Source: Thermocaproicibacter sp041859875
GTDB taxonomy: Bacteria; Bacillota; Clostridia; Oscillospirales; Acutalibacteraceae
Reading direction: 5' to 3'
Assembly (NCBI GenBank): GCA_041859875.1
Contig: JBFLFY010000001.1
Coordinates: 1-64,000, forward strand
DNA length: 64,000 bases
Part shown: positions 7,974 to 15,230 of the stretch, one piece after another
How positions within the stretch are numbered: the first letter of the stretch is position 1
Layout: each line of letters opens with the position of its first letter
Position numbers and translations under genes: made by a program
The notes under the pieces: model-generated
What the model saw: only the letters and a program-made list of their open reading frames with translations
What the model was told of the DNA's origin: nothing
The model's database searches: none

Positions 7974-8647
7974 GCGGTAAACTGATTACGGTAGAAGGCT
8001 TGGACGGAAGCGGAAAAACAACGCAGATGCAGCTGCTGGAAGATGCACTGAACCAGCGCCGCCTCAAGTTCCGCCGCATGAAATTCCCCGTTTATGAACA
8101 GCCGTATTCCGCGCCGGTTCGGATGTACCTGAACGGCGAGTTCGGGCATAACCCCGGTGACGTGAACGCGTATGCGGCTTCTACTCTTTTTGCGGTAGAC
8201 CGTTTTGCAAGTTACCGCCAGATGTGGGGAAAAGACTATGAAAATGGTGTGCTGATTTTTACCGACCGGTACACGACTTCCAACATGATTTACCAAATGC
8301 CCAAGCTTCCGGGTGGAGAATGGGAAAATTTTCTTTTGTGGCTGAAAGACTTTGAGTATGGAAAACTTGGCCTCCCTGAGCCGGATTTGACAATTTACCT
8401 TGATATGCCGACGGATATTTCTCAAAAACTGCTGGACGGGCGCTACCGTGAAAACGGCGGCAGGAAAGATATTCATGAGAGCGACACGGCCTACCTTTGT
8501 GCTTGCCGGAAATGTGCGATGCTTTCCGCCGAACGCCTTGGCTGGCATGTGATTCCCTGCGCGGAAAGCGGCGCGCCGCGCAGTCGGGAAGCAGTCCATA
8601 CAGACTTGATGAAAATTGTCTGCGGCTTTTTGAATTTCAATGATTGA
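7970..8647 (+). CDS. tmk: Thymidylate kinase (dTMP kinase)
   Basis: Phosphorylates dTMP to dTDP, using the product of the gene just upstream. The N-terminal P-loop is GLDGSGKTT (10-18), the DR(Y/H) element is FTDRYTTSNMIYQM, and the P-T-D-I-S region follows a predicted beta strand (LTIYLDMP). At 225 residues it is close to normal. The C-terminal half has several Cys residues and looks diverged from typical Tmk, so a second tmk elsewhere in the genome would not surprise me. It starts in the ATGA overlap with thyX and overlaps the next gene by 8 nt. Confidence 0.88.
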   Translation: MSGKLITVEGLDGSGKTTQMQLLEDALNQRRLKFRRMKFPVYEQPYSAPVRMYLNGEFGHNPGDVNAYAASTLFAVDRFASYRQMWGKDYENGVLIFTDRYTTSNMIYQMPKLPGGEWENFLLWLKDFEYGKLGLPEPDLTIYLDMPTDISQKLLDGRYRENGGRKDIHESDTAYLCACRKCAMLSAERLGWHVIPCAESGAPRSREAVHTDLMKIVCGFLNFND

Positions 8648-9512
8648 TTTTGCAAAGCCGGAAATGCAGCCGGCACTTTCGCTTCTTTGGCAGGAATGTT
8701 TTCATGACCCGGCGCAGTACCCGGATTCCTTTCTCAGCCGGATTTTGCTTTCACGGAATTGCCTCACTGATGTCGAAAATGGGAAGCTTGCCGCTGCGGT
8801 CTACTTCCTTCCCGCACAAATTTTCACCGAGGAAAAGACACTGCAGGCACACTATGTTTTCGCTGCGGCGACAATGCCCAGTTTTCGCTCCCGCGGGCTG
8901 ATGAAGTCACTGCTTGCGCGAATGGCCGAGGAAGGCAAAAAACGCGGCGACTGCTTTTCGGCGGTTCTTCCTTCGGATGAAGGACTGTACCGCTTTTATG
9001 AGGCAGCCGGTTACAGAAGCTTTTTCCGTGTGCGGCTTGTGGATGCCGCGCGGGAACGCCTGCAGGCGGCTGCAGATGGAAGTTTGCCGTGCGCAGTTCC
9101 GGAACTAAGCTGTCTGAATGCATGCCGCCGGCAGTTCCTTTCCAGCAACAGTGGATCGCTTTTATGGGATGACCGGATGCTTGGCGTTTCGCTTGCTGTG
9201 AGCCGTACATATGGTGACCGGCTTGTATGCGCAGGGGAAGGCACGGCATTTTCTTATGCGCTGTGCCGCACCGAGGGCCCGGTCTGTACGGTGCTGGAAA
9301 TGGCGGCGGAAAGTAAGGCATTCCCGGCATTGCTGGCGGAAATTTTGGAAAAAGCCCCAGCGGAACAATACCGTTTTCGGCTCCCTGTCGGAAACGGGCC
9401 ATTCCCCGGTGAGGGGAAAATTGTACCGTTCGGTATGCTGAAGCCGCTTGGCGGCAGAAACCTTGCTGACGCCGGTGCGTGCTGCCCTTACCTCGGTCTT
9501 GGTATGGATTAG
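8640..9512 (+). CDS. GNAT family N-acetyltransferase
   Basis: A 290-residue protein with an N-terminal GNAT fold. The segment HYVFAAATMPSFRSRGLMKS (about 76-95) carries the acetyl-CoA-binding RSRGL motif (Q/RxxGxG/A), followed by GLYRFYEAAGYRSFFRV, the classical GNAT motif B. The C-terminal 150 residues resemble the sterol-carrier-like tail of Eis-type acetyltransferases only by position and length; I cannot confirm it. It overlaps tmk and precedes the DJ-1 gene by 34 bp, so it is operon-borne. Substrate unknown. Confidence 0.8.
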   Translation: MIDFAKPEMQPALSLLWQECFHDPAQYPDSFLSRILLSRNCLTDVENGKLAAAVYFLPAQIFTEEKTLQAHYVFAAATMPSFRSRGLMKSLLARMAEEGKKRGDCFSAVLPSDEGLYRFYEAAGYRSFFRVRLVDAARERLQAAADGSLPCAVPELSCLNACRRQFLSSNSGSLLWDDRMLGVSLAVSRTYGDRLVCAGEGTAFSYALCRTEGPVCTVLEMAAESKAFPALLAEILEKAPAEQYRFRLPVGNGPFPGEGKIVPFGMLKPLGGRNLADAGACCPYLGLGMD

Positions 9513-9546
9513 CAGCTGAACGATGAAATACAGGAGGTTACCGGTT

Positions 9547-10083
9547 ATGATTTATCTTTTTCTTGAAAAAGGGTTTGAAGAAGTGGAGGCTATGGCGCCC
9601 CTTGACCTTCTCCGCCGTGCAGGCGCCGAAGTAAAAACAGTGGGGGAAGGTGGGCGCACGGTACTGAGTTCACACGGCGTGCCGGTCACAGCTGACATTG
9701 ATGAAAACGGCATTTCGCTGAATGATATGGAAATGGTAATTCTTCCGGGCGGCCCTGGGACGGAGAACCATGAAAAATGTCCAGCAGTACGCAAAAGCCT
9801 TTCGTATTGTGCTGAAAACGGGAAATATATTGCGGCTATCTGCGCGGCCCCATCCGTATTGGGACATTACGGTCTGCTAAAAGGTCACAGCGCCGTTTGC
9901 TTTCCAGGCTATGAAGCGGAACTTGGCGCAAAGGACGTGCTGTTTGCCCCCGTCTGCGTCAGCGGTAAAATCATTACGGCGCGCGGTGCAGGAGTTGCGG
10001 TTGAGTTTGCCCTGAAACTGGTCGAAGTCCTCTATGGAGCTGAAAAATCACAGAGCATTAGGAAGAAAATTCAATGTATGTGA
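9547..10083 (+). CDS. DJ-1/PfpI family protein
   Basis: A 178-residue class I glutamine amidotransferase-like protein of the DJ-1/YajL group. It starts MIYLFLEKGFEEVEAM, with the conserved Glu of the active site in EKGFEEVEA, and carries the nucleophile elbow AAICAAPSVLG with the reactive Cys at about 100. DJ-1 proteins are linked to glyoxal or oxidative damage repair and chaperone activity; the exact role here is unknown. The ATG at 9547 is chosen because AGGAGG lies 9 bp upstream and because an earlier in-frame ATG would place that ribosome site inside the gene. It overlaps the next gene by 10 nt. Confidence 0.9.
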   Translation: MIYLFLEKGFEEVEAMAPLDLLRRAGAEVKTVGEGGRTVLSSHGVPVTADIDENGISLNDMEMVILPGGPGTENHEKCPAVRKSLSYCAENGKYIAAICAAPSVLGHYGLLKGHSAVCFPGYEAELGAKDVLFAPVCVSGKIITARGAGVAVEFALKLVEVLYGAEKSQSIRKKIQCM

Positions 10084-10688
10084 AAAATATTCGCGAAGTT
10101 AAGAAAGACTTGCGTGCGCAGAGCCGCAGGTTCCGTGACCATATGCCGCCGGAGCAGAAGGCCCTGTTTGACCGCAGAATCTGCAGCCGTTTTTTCGCTC
10201 TGCGGGAATATGCCAGCGCAGAACTGCTTTGCACCTATGTCAGTAAACCGATTGAGGTAGACACGGCTGCACTTATTGCGCGGGTGCTTTCAGACGGCAA
10301 GCGGGTTGCCGTGCCGCGCTGCCTGCCGGAAACATTTGGTATGCAGTTTTATGAAATCACTTCCATGGATGACTTGCAGCCCGGCTGCTACGGGGTGTTG
10401 GAACCGGTTCCGGAACGGTGCCGCCCGGCGCGCCTTTCCAGCAAGGCTATCTGCATTGTGCCTGGCCTTAGCTTTGACAGCTGCGGTTACCGCCTCGGTT
10501 ATGGCAAAGGCTACTATGACCGGTTCCTTTCGGGATTTTCTGGCCTTACGGTAGGGCTTTGCTACAGCCGCTGTATGCGCTGGAACCTCCCGCACGGGTA
10601 TTTTGACCGCCCAGTTGATATCTTGGTAACAGAGAAATATATCCGGCGCGTGGCCGCTGCAAAAGAGAAAGATCAGGAAACCCGCTGA
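10074..10688 (+). CDS. 5-formyltetrahydrofolate cyclo-ligase
   Basis: ATP-dependent conversion of 5-formyl-THF to 5,10-methenyl-THF, which returns folate to the one-carbon pool used by ThyX and the purine formyltransferases. The 204 residues contain the family signature GLSFDSCGYRLGYGKGYYDR (about 134-153; G-x-G-K-G-Y-Y-D), preceded by the Lys/Arg-rich N-terminus (VKKDLRAQSRRFRDHM). The gene starts inside the DJ-1 gene. The link with thyX in one operon fits a folate role. Confidence 0.93.
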   Translation: MYVKNIREVKKDLRAQSRRFRDHMPPEQKALFDRRICSRFFALREYASAELLCTYVSKPIEVDTAALIARVLSDGKRVAVPRCLPETFGMQFYEITSMDDLQPGCYGVLEPVPERCRPARLSSKAICIVPGLSFDSCGYRLGYGKGYYDRFLSGFSGLTVGLCYSRCMRWNLPHGYFDRPVDILVTEKYIRRVAAAKEKDQETR

Positions 10689-10725
10689 TACACTTGGGCC
10701 GGAAGCGGATTTCAGGAGGTTGAAT

Positions 10726-11994
10726 ATGAAAGACGAGCAGAATTTTGACCGGGAACGCCGGAAAAGGGTCCAGAACTTCCGGGTGAATATTTCAGAAGAT
10801 GACCTGAAAGGCGAAATCCCGGATACGGTCATCAGCAGCTACAGCAATCCGGCCAAAGCGGAAAAGGTTCGCGAAACCACCGGAGCTGTGGCTTCAAGCC
10901 GCGCGCAGCTTGCCCATAAACTGCGCAGTGAGGAAAAGGGCGGCCGCAACAAGAACTTTTTCCGCATGATGTGGCTTTGCATGGTGCTGATGCTTTCCGT
11001 CCTGGCTGGAAAATATCTGGTTGTTGGCATCAACGATATGCTGGCTGTGGGCAGGCAGCCAGTCAATGTGACGGTGGATATTCCGAAGCACGCAACTTCC
11101 AAACAGGTTGCGCAGGTTTTTTATCATTCCGGTGCTATTCAGGATCCCGGTTTTTTTCTGTTCTTTGCTAAAATGACAAAAGCTCCGCAGACTTATGGCG
11201 GCGGCAGTTACCAGATTTCCACTTCTATGGATTATGAAGCGCTGATTCACTCCATTGAGTCGAACGAAAAACGTGTAGATACGGTAAAGGTAACGTTTTC
11301 AGAAGGCATGAATGCCCTTGAAATTGCCGCTAAACTGGAGAAAAACGGCGTTTGTTCTGCTGCCGACGCCCTGCAGGCATTTAACACTGATAAGTTGAAC
11401 AACGACTACGACTTCATTGGTGCGCTGAAAAATAACAGTGTTCGTTATTATAAACTGGAAGGCTATCTTTTCCCGGATACTTATGAGTTCTTCAAGAATG
11501 AAGACGCGGATGACGTTGTTGACAAAATGGTAAACAACTGCAGCAATAAGCTGACCAAACAGATCCGCGACAAGGCAAAGGCTAAAAATCTGACGATTGA
11601 CCAGCTGATGACGCTGGCTTCCATGATTCAGGCGGAGGCTGCCGATAAAGAAGATATGTATAACGTTTCTTCTGTTTTCCACAATCGGCTGGAAAGCGGC
11701 AGCGGCTCGCTGGAACACTTGGATTCCGACCCAACGATATTTTACCCTTACCGCCAGCAGGCACTTGTGCCCGCGGCGCAGCGCAAGACTTACAAAAGCC
11801 GGTATGATACCTACACGGTGAAAGGCCTTCCGGCAGGCGCGGTGTGCAATCCGGGGCTTGACGCCATCAATGCGGCGCTGAACCCGGCAGACACAAGTTA
11901 CTATTATTTCTGCCACAGTAAAAAGGGCGAGGCATATTATGCAAGAACCCTTGCCGGGCATGAGGAAAATTTGAAAGAAGCGGGGCTGAAGTGA
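10726..11994 (+). CDS. mltG: Endolytic murein transglycosylase MltG-like (YceG)
   Basis: Cleaves nascent glycan strands at the outer membrane face and so limits their length. The 422 residues comprise a cytoplasmic, charged N-terminus (1-78), one membrane helix (about 79-101) and an extracellular YceG domain. The catalytic Glu is in ASMIQAEA (E304), and the downstream motif LDSDPTIFYPY, then NPGLDAINAALNPADTSYYYF, is typical. The start ATG has AGGAGG 6 bp upstream. The long N-terminal region is common in Gram-positive MltG. It overlaps the U32 gene by 1 nt. A penicillin-binding protein is two genes downstream. Confidence 0.93.
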   Translation: MKDEQNFDRERRKRVQNFRVNISEDDLKGEIPDTVISSYSNPAKAEKVRETTGAVASSRAQLAHKLRSEEKGGRNKNFFRMMWLCMVLMLSVLAGKYLVVGINDMLAVGRQPVNVTVDIPKHATSKQVAQVFYHSGAIQDPGFFLFFAKMTKAPQTYGGGSYQISTSMDYEALIHSIESNEKRVDTVKVTFSEGMNALEIAAKLEKNGVCSAADALQAFNTDKLNNDYDFIGALKNNSVRYYKLEGYLFPDTYEFFKNEDADDVVDKMVNNCSNKLTKQIRDKAKAKNLTIDQLMTLASMIQAEAADKEDMYNVSSVFHNRLESGSGSLEHLDSDPTIFYPYRQQALVPAAQRKTYKSRYDTYTVKGLPAGAVCNPGLDAINAALNPADTSYYYFCHSKKGEAYYARTLAGHEENLKEAGLK

Positions 11995-13223
11995 TGCACA
12001 GCAGAAAAGCCGGTTTGCCGGAGCTGCTTTCTCCGGCAGGGGATCGCGAACGGCTGGAAGCCGCCATCCGTTTTGGTGCGGACGCCGTTTACCTGGCAGG
12101 CACCAAGTTCGGTATGCGCACGGCGTCACCGAATTTTGGCCCCGAGGCGCTGGTTTCTGCCGTAGAATACGCGCACAAAAATGGGGTGCGCGTCTACCTG
12201 ACCTGCAATAATGTCATGCGCAATGAAGACTGCGGCAGCCTGCCGGACTTTTTGCGTGGAGTGCAAAGCGCGGGCGTGGACGCGATGATTGTTACAGATT
12301 TTGGCGTAATGAGCCTGATCAAGAAGTATATTCCGGGCATGGAAATCCATATTTCCACACAGGCCGGGGTTGCAAATTGGGCCGCAGCCAACGCTTTTTA
12401 CCAGCTGGGGGCGAAGCGCGTTGTCCTTGCGCGGGAGCTTCCTGTGGAAGAGATTGCAGAAATCCGCGCGAAAACTCCAAAAGATCTTGAACTTGAAGTT
12501 TTCGTCCATGGCGCCATGTGTGTTTCATTTTCTGGGCGGTGCCTGCTTTCCGAGTATTTTACCGGGCGCGACGCGAACCGCGGTGACTGCACTCAGCCGT
12601 GCCGCTGGAAATATGCGCTGATGGAAAAGACGCGTCCCGGGCAGTATCTGCCGGTAGGCGAAGATGGGGAAGGCACTTATATCCTCAATTCGCGCGACCT
12701 GAACCTCATCAGGCAGATTCCCAAACTTGTTCAGGCAGGCGTTGCGAGCCTTAAAATCGAAGGGCGGGCAAAGTCCGCCTACTATGCCGCCGTTACGGCA
12801 AACGCTTACCGCCGCGCTTTGGATGCATATGCGGAAGATCCCGAAGCGCCGCTGCCGGAGTGGATTCCGCAGGAACTGGAAAAAATCAGCCACCGTGAGT
12901 ACAGCACGGGCTTTTTCTGCGGCGGAACGCCGGGGCAGGTTTATGAAACCGGCGGATATGTACGCGGGTGGGAAGTCATAGCGGTTTGCCGCGGAATGCG
13001 CGGCGGTTATGCGGTGCTTTCCCAGCGCAACCGCTTTTTCCGCGGTGACACTGCAGACGTGCTGGAACCGGGCGCTGTGCCTTATGAAGTCCCGCTGGAA
13101 GAAATCTTCGACGCGGAGCAAAACCCGCTGGAATGTGCCAACCATGCGGAGATGACTGTTCTGCTGCGGACGGAGCATCCCATTGCGGAAGGTGCGCTTC
13201 TTCGGAAAAAAATAAATGACTGA
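11994..13223 (+). CDS. Peptidase U32 family protein (TrhP/RlhA-like)
   Basis: A 409-residue U32 protein. Despite the family name, characterised members take part in RNA hydroxylation (TrhP, RlhA) or ubiquinone hydroxylation (UbiU/V). It begins LPELLSPAGDRERLEAAIRF, the normal family start, and contains the four-Cys set C176, C183, C199 and C203 (in HGAMCVSFSGRC and GDCTQPCRW), which in UbiU/V binds an iron-sulphur cluster. The tRNA 5-hydroxyuridine function (TrhP) is the likeliest in a clostridium. It starts in the TGATG overlap with mltG; GTG at 11991 is an alternative. Confidence 0.9.
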   Translation: MHSRKAGLPELLSPAGDRERLEAAIRFGADAVYLAGTKFGMRTASPNFGPEALVSAVEYAHKNGVRVYLTCNNVMRNEDCGSLPDFLRGVQSAGVDAMIVTDFGVMSLIKKYIPGMEIHISTQAGVANWAAANAFYQLGAKRVVLARELPVEEIAEIRAKTPKDLELEVFVHGAMCVSFSGRCLLSEYFTGRDANRGDCTQPCRWKYALMEKTRPGQYLPVGEDGEGTYILNSRDLNLIRQIPKLVQAGVASLKIEGRAKSAYYAAVTANAYRRALDAYAEDPEAPLPEWIPQELEKISHREYSTGFFCGGTPGQVYETGGYVRGWEVIAVCRGMRGGYAVLSQRNRFFRGDTADVLEPGAVPYEVPLEEIFDAEQNPLECANHAEMTVLLRTEHPIAEGALLRKKIND

Positions 13224-13227
13224 CTAA

Positions 13228-13269
13228 AAGCCTTCTTCTCCGGCAAAAATACTTCCGGAGAGGGGGCTT
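13228..13269 (+). terminator. Terminator-like hairpin that also covers the pbp ribosome site
   Basis: A 15-bp stem with one bulge, AAGCCTTCTTCTCCGG against CCGGAGAGGGGGCTT, lies directly after the U32 stop. The right arm contains GGAGAGGGGG, the only plausible ribosome site for the next gene, and only short T-runs follow. It may end the thyX-U32 transcript, or mask translation of the downstream gene, or both. Confidence 0.6.
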
Positions 13270-13275
13270 CCTTTT

Positions 13276-14886
13276 ATGTATAAACGCACAGCGCAGCTTT
13301 TTGCGCTTCTTCTTTTTGCACTTTTTTTCAGCATATTGGCTGTTTACCGCATTTCCTGCGGCCTTGGGCCTGGCCTTGCCGAGGCTGCTGCCGAGCAGCA
13401 GACGGACACGCTCACCGTTGCCGCTTCACGCGGAACAATTTATGACTGCCACATGGATGCCCTGACGGGTGATGGGAATATCGAGTATTCCGCAGCGGTA
13501 GTGCCAGGTGCGGATGCTGCTGTAGCCCTGAACCGGATTTTGCCGGAGACTGAGAGGCGTGCGGCCGGTCTGCTGGTTCAGAAGGGATGCCCTTTCACGC
13601 TGAAACTTCCGGCTGCGGTCAAAGCTTCCGGCATTAATGTGTTCCCGGTAAAAAAGCGGTATGCGGATGATCAGACTGCCGTACATGCTCTGGGCTACCT
13701 TGACGGTTCCGGAAAAGGCGCATCCGGCATTGAAAAAGCTTTTGAGCGTCAGCTCTCCGGTTTCAGCGGAAAGATAACGGTTACTTACCCGGTGGATGCA
13801 GTGGGACACATCCTTTCGCAGAAAAACCGTACAGTGCTTGACACAACCGACCGTTCCCGGGCCGGGGTGGTACTGACGCTTGACCGTTCCATACAGCAGC
13901 TTGCGGAAAAAGCCGCGGCAAAATATCTGAAAAAAGGCGCTGTCGTGGTGCTGGAAGTGCCAAGCGGCAAAATCCGCGCTATGGCAAGCGTCCCGGCCTT
14001 TTCACCGAACAGTGTTGCTTCGGCACTGCATGGGGAAGGTTCTCCTATGCTGAACCGTGCGGCTTCGGCTTACAGCGTCGGTTCTGTGTTTAAAATTGCC
14101 TCTGCCGCCGCTGCACTTGAGTATGGCATTTCGCCAAACCAGACCTTTACCTGCACGGGAGCTATCAAGGTAGACGGCCAGGAGTTCCATTGCTTCGACG
14201 GCGAAAGCCATGGAAAAGAAAATATGCAGCAGGCGGTCACAAATTCCTGCAACACCTATTTTGTTCATTTGATGCAGGAAGTCCCGCAGGCCGATTTTCT
14301 CAGCATGGTGCAAAAGCTCGGATTTGGCACGGCGTATCCTATTGCTCCGGGCATTGTTCCCGACGCGGGTGTGCTTCCGGATTTAAAAAGCCTTTCCGTT
14401 CCGCGTGCGCTTGCCAATTTTTCTTTCGGACAAGGTACTTTGACGGCTACGCCGCTGCAGGTTGCCGCCATGATGAATGCGGTGGCTTCCGACGGTACTT
14501 TTACACAGCCCATGCTTTATGAAGGGCTGGTAGACGAGCATAAGAATTTTACCGAAAAGGCAGAAAAGCCTAAAAGCGAACGCACGATGTCTGCACACAC
14601 GGCCGGCTTGCTGCGGAGTTTTATGAAAAGTTCCATCGAGATGGGCACAAGCCGCAAGGGCAAGCCGGATTATGGGACGGCGGGCGCCAAAACCGCAACG
14701 GCGCAGACTGGAGTTTTTGTAAACGGTGTGGAGCAGGTGGAGTCCTGGTTTGCGGGAATTTACCCCTATGAAAACCCAAAGTACGTTGTCGTAGTTTTTG
14801 CCGACGGCGGCGACGGCGGTGGTACGACCTGCGGGCCGGTATTCCGCATGATTGCCGACGGCCTTTACGGCTATACGCTGAACTGA
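13276..14886 (+). CDS. Penicillin-binding protein, transpeptidase domain (class B type)
   Basis: A 536-residue bitopic protein: membrane helix at about 7-27, dimerisation-like region to about 190, then the DD-transpeptidase. The active-site motifs are SVFK (S270-K273) and SCN (324-326). The third box reads KTA (472-474, GAKTATAQTG) where KTG is usual. It is shorter than FtsI or SpoVD and lacks PASTA domains, which suggests a PbpA/PBP2-like role in elongation or sporulation wall synthesis. The ATG start follows GGAGAGGGGG, which is in the stem of the 13228-13269 hairpin. Downstream is the alaS leader. Confidence 0.9.
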   Translation: MYKRTAQLFALLLFALFFSILAVYRISCGLGPGLAEAAAEQQTDTLTVAASRGTIYDCHMDALTGDGNIEYSAAVVPGADAAVALNRILPETERRAAGLLVQKGCPFTLKLPAAVKASGINVFPVKKRYADDQTAVHALGYLDGSGKGASGIEKAFERQLSGFSGKITVTYPVDAVGHILSQKNRTVLDTTDRSRAGVVLTLDRSIQQLAEKAAAKYLKKGAVVVLEVPSGKIRAMASVPAFSPNSVASALHGEGSPMLNRAASAYSVGSVFKIASAAAALEYGISPNQTFTCTGAIKVDGQEFHCFDGESHGKENMQQAVTNSCNTYFVHLMQEVPQADFLSMVQKLGFGTAYPIAPGIVPDAGVLPDLKSLSVPRALANFSFGQGTLTATPLQVAAMMNAVASDGTFTQPMLYEGLVDEHKNFTEKAEKPKSERTMSAHTAGLLRSFMKSSIEMGTSRKGKPDYGTAGAKTATAQTGVFVNGVEQVESWFAGIYPYENPKYVVVVFADGGDGGGTTCGPVFRMIADGLYGYTLN

Positions 14887-14921
14887 TGCTTTTACAAAGG
14901 CGAAGTTTTGCATAGAAGGAA

Positions 14922-14950
14922 TTGACTTTTTGCTTCAGTCGGGCTATACT
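14922..14950 (+). promoter_or_regulatory. Promoter of alaS
   Basis: TTGACT (14922-14927), 17-bp spacer, TATACT (14945-14950), placed 35 bp after the pbp stop and just before the T-box leader. Confidence 0.8.
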
Positions 14951-14956
14951 TAAACC

Positions 14957-15192
14957 GTATTTGAACAAAAAGCACAGACGGGCAAAAAGGCGTTCAGATT
15001 CTGCTCCAGAGAGGGAACCGTTGGTGGAAGGTTTCCACAGAAACATCGCCCAGCCGGCCCCGAGCTCCGCTTCGGTGAGAAGCGGCGTCTTTCCCGCGTT
15101 AAGGGTCTTTAAGTGGCGCCGGTTACGGCGCAATTTGGGTGGTACCACGGATTTTTCCGTCCCATGCGGACGGGAGAGTCTTATTTTTTTGC
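14957..15192 (+). promoter_or_regulatory. T-box riboswitch (tRNA-Ala) of alaS
   Basis: The leader has the order expected of a T-box. An AGAGAGGG element at the Stem I base is followed by the apical GTTGGTGGAAGG. Stem III follows (CCGCTTC/GAAGCGG). The conserved T-box TTTGGGTGGTACCACGG lies at 15134-15150, and then comes a terminator, TCCGTCC CATGC GGACGGG with a run of T (15156-15190). Uncharged tRNA-Ala should favour the antiterminator. A GCC at 15053-15055 lies at the same distance from the Stem I 3' strand as the TTC in the pheS leader, so it is my candidate specifier (inference). Confidence 0.93.
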
Positions 15193-15230
15193 GCAGGCTT
15201 TCAGCTTGCAGTGGAAATGGAGTAAAAAGT

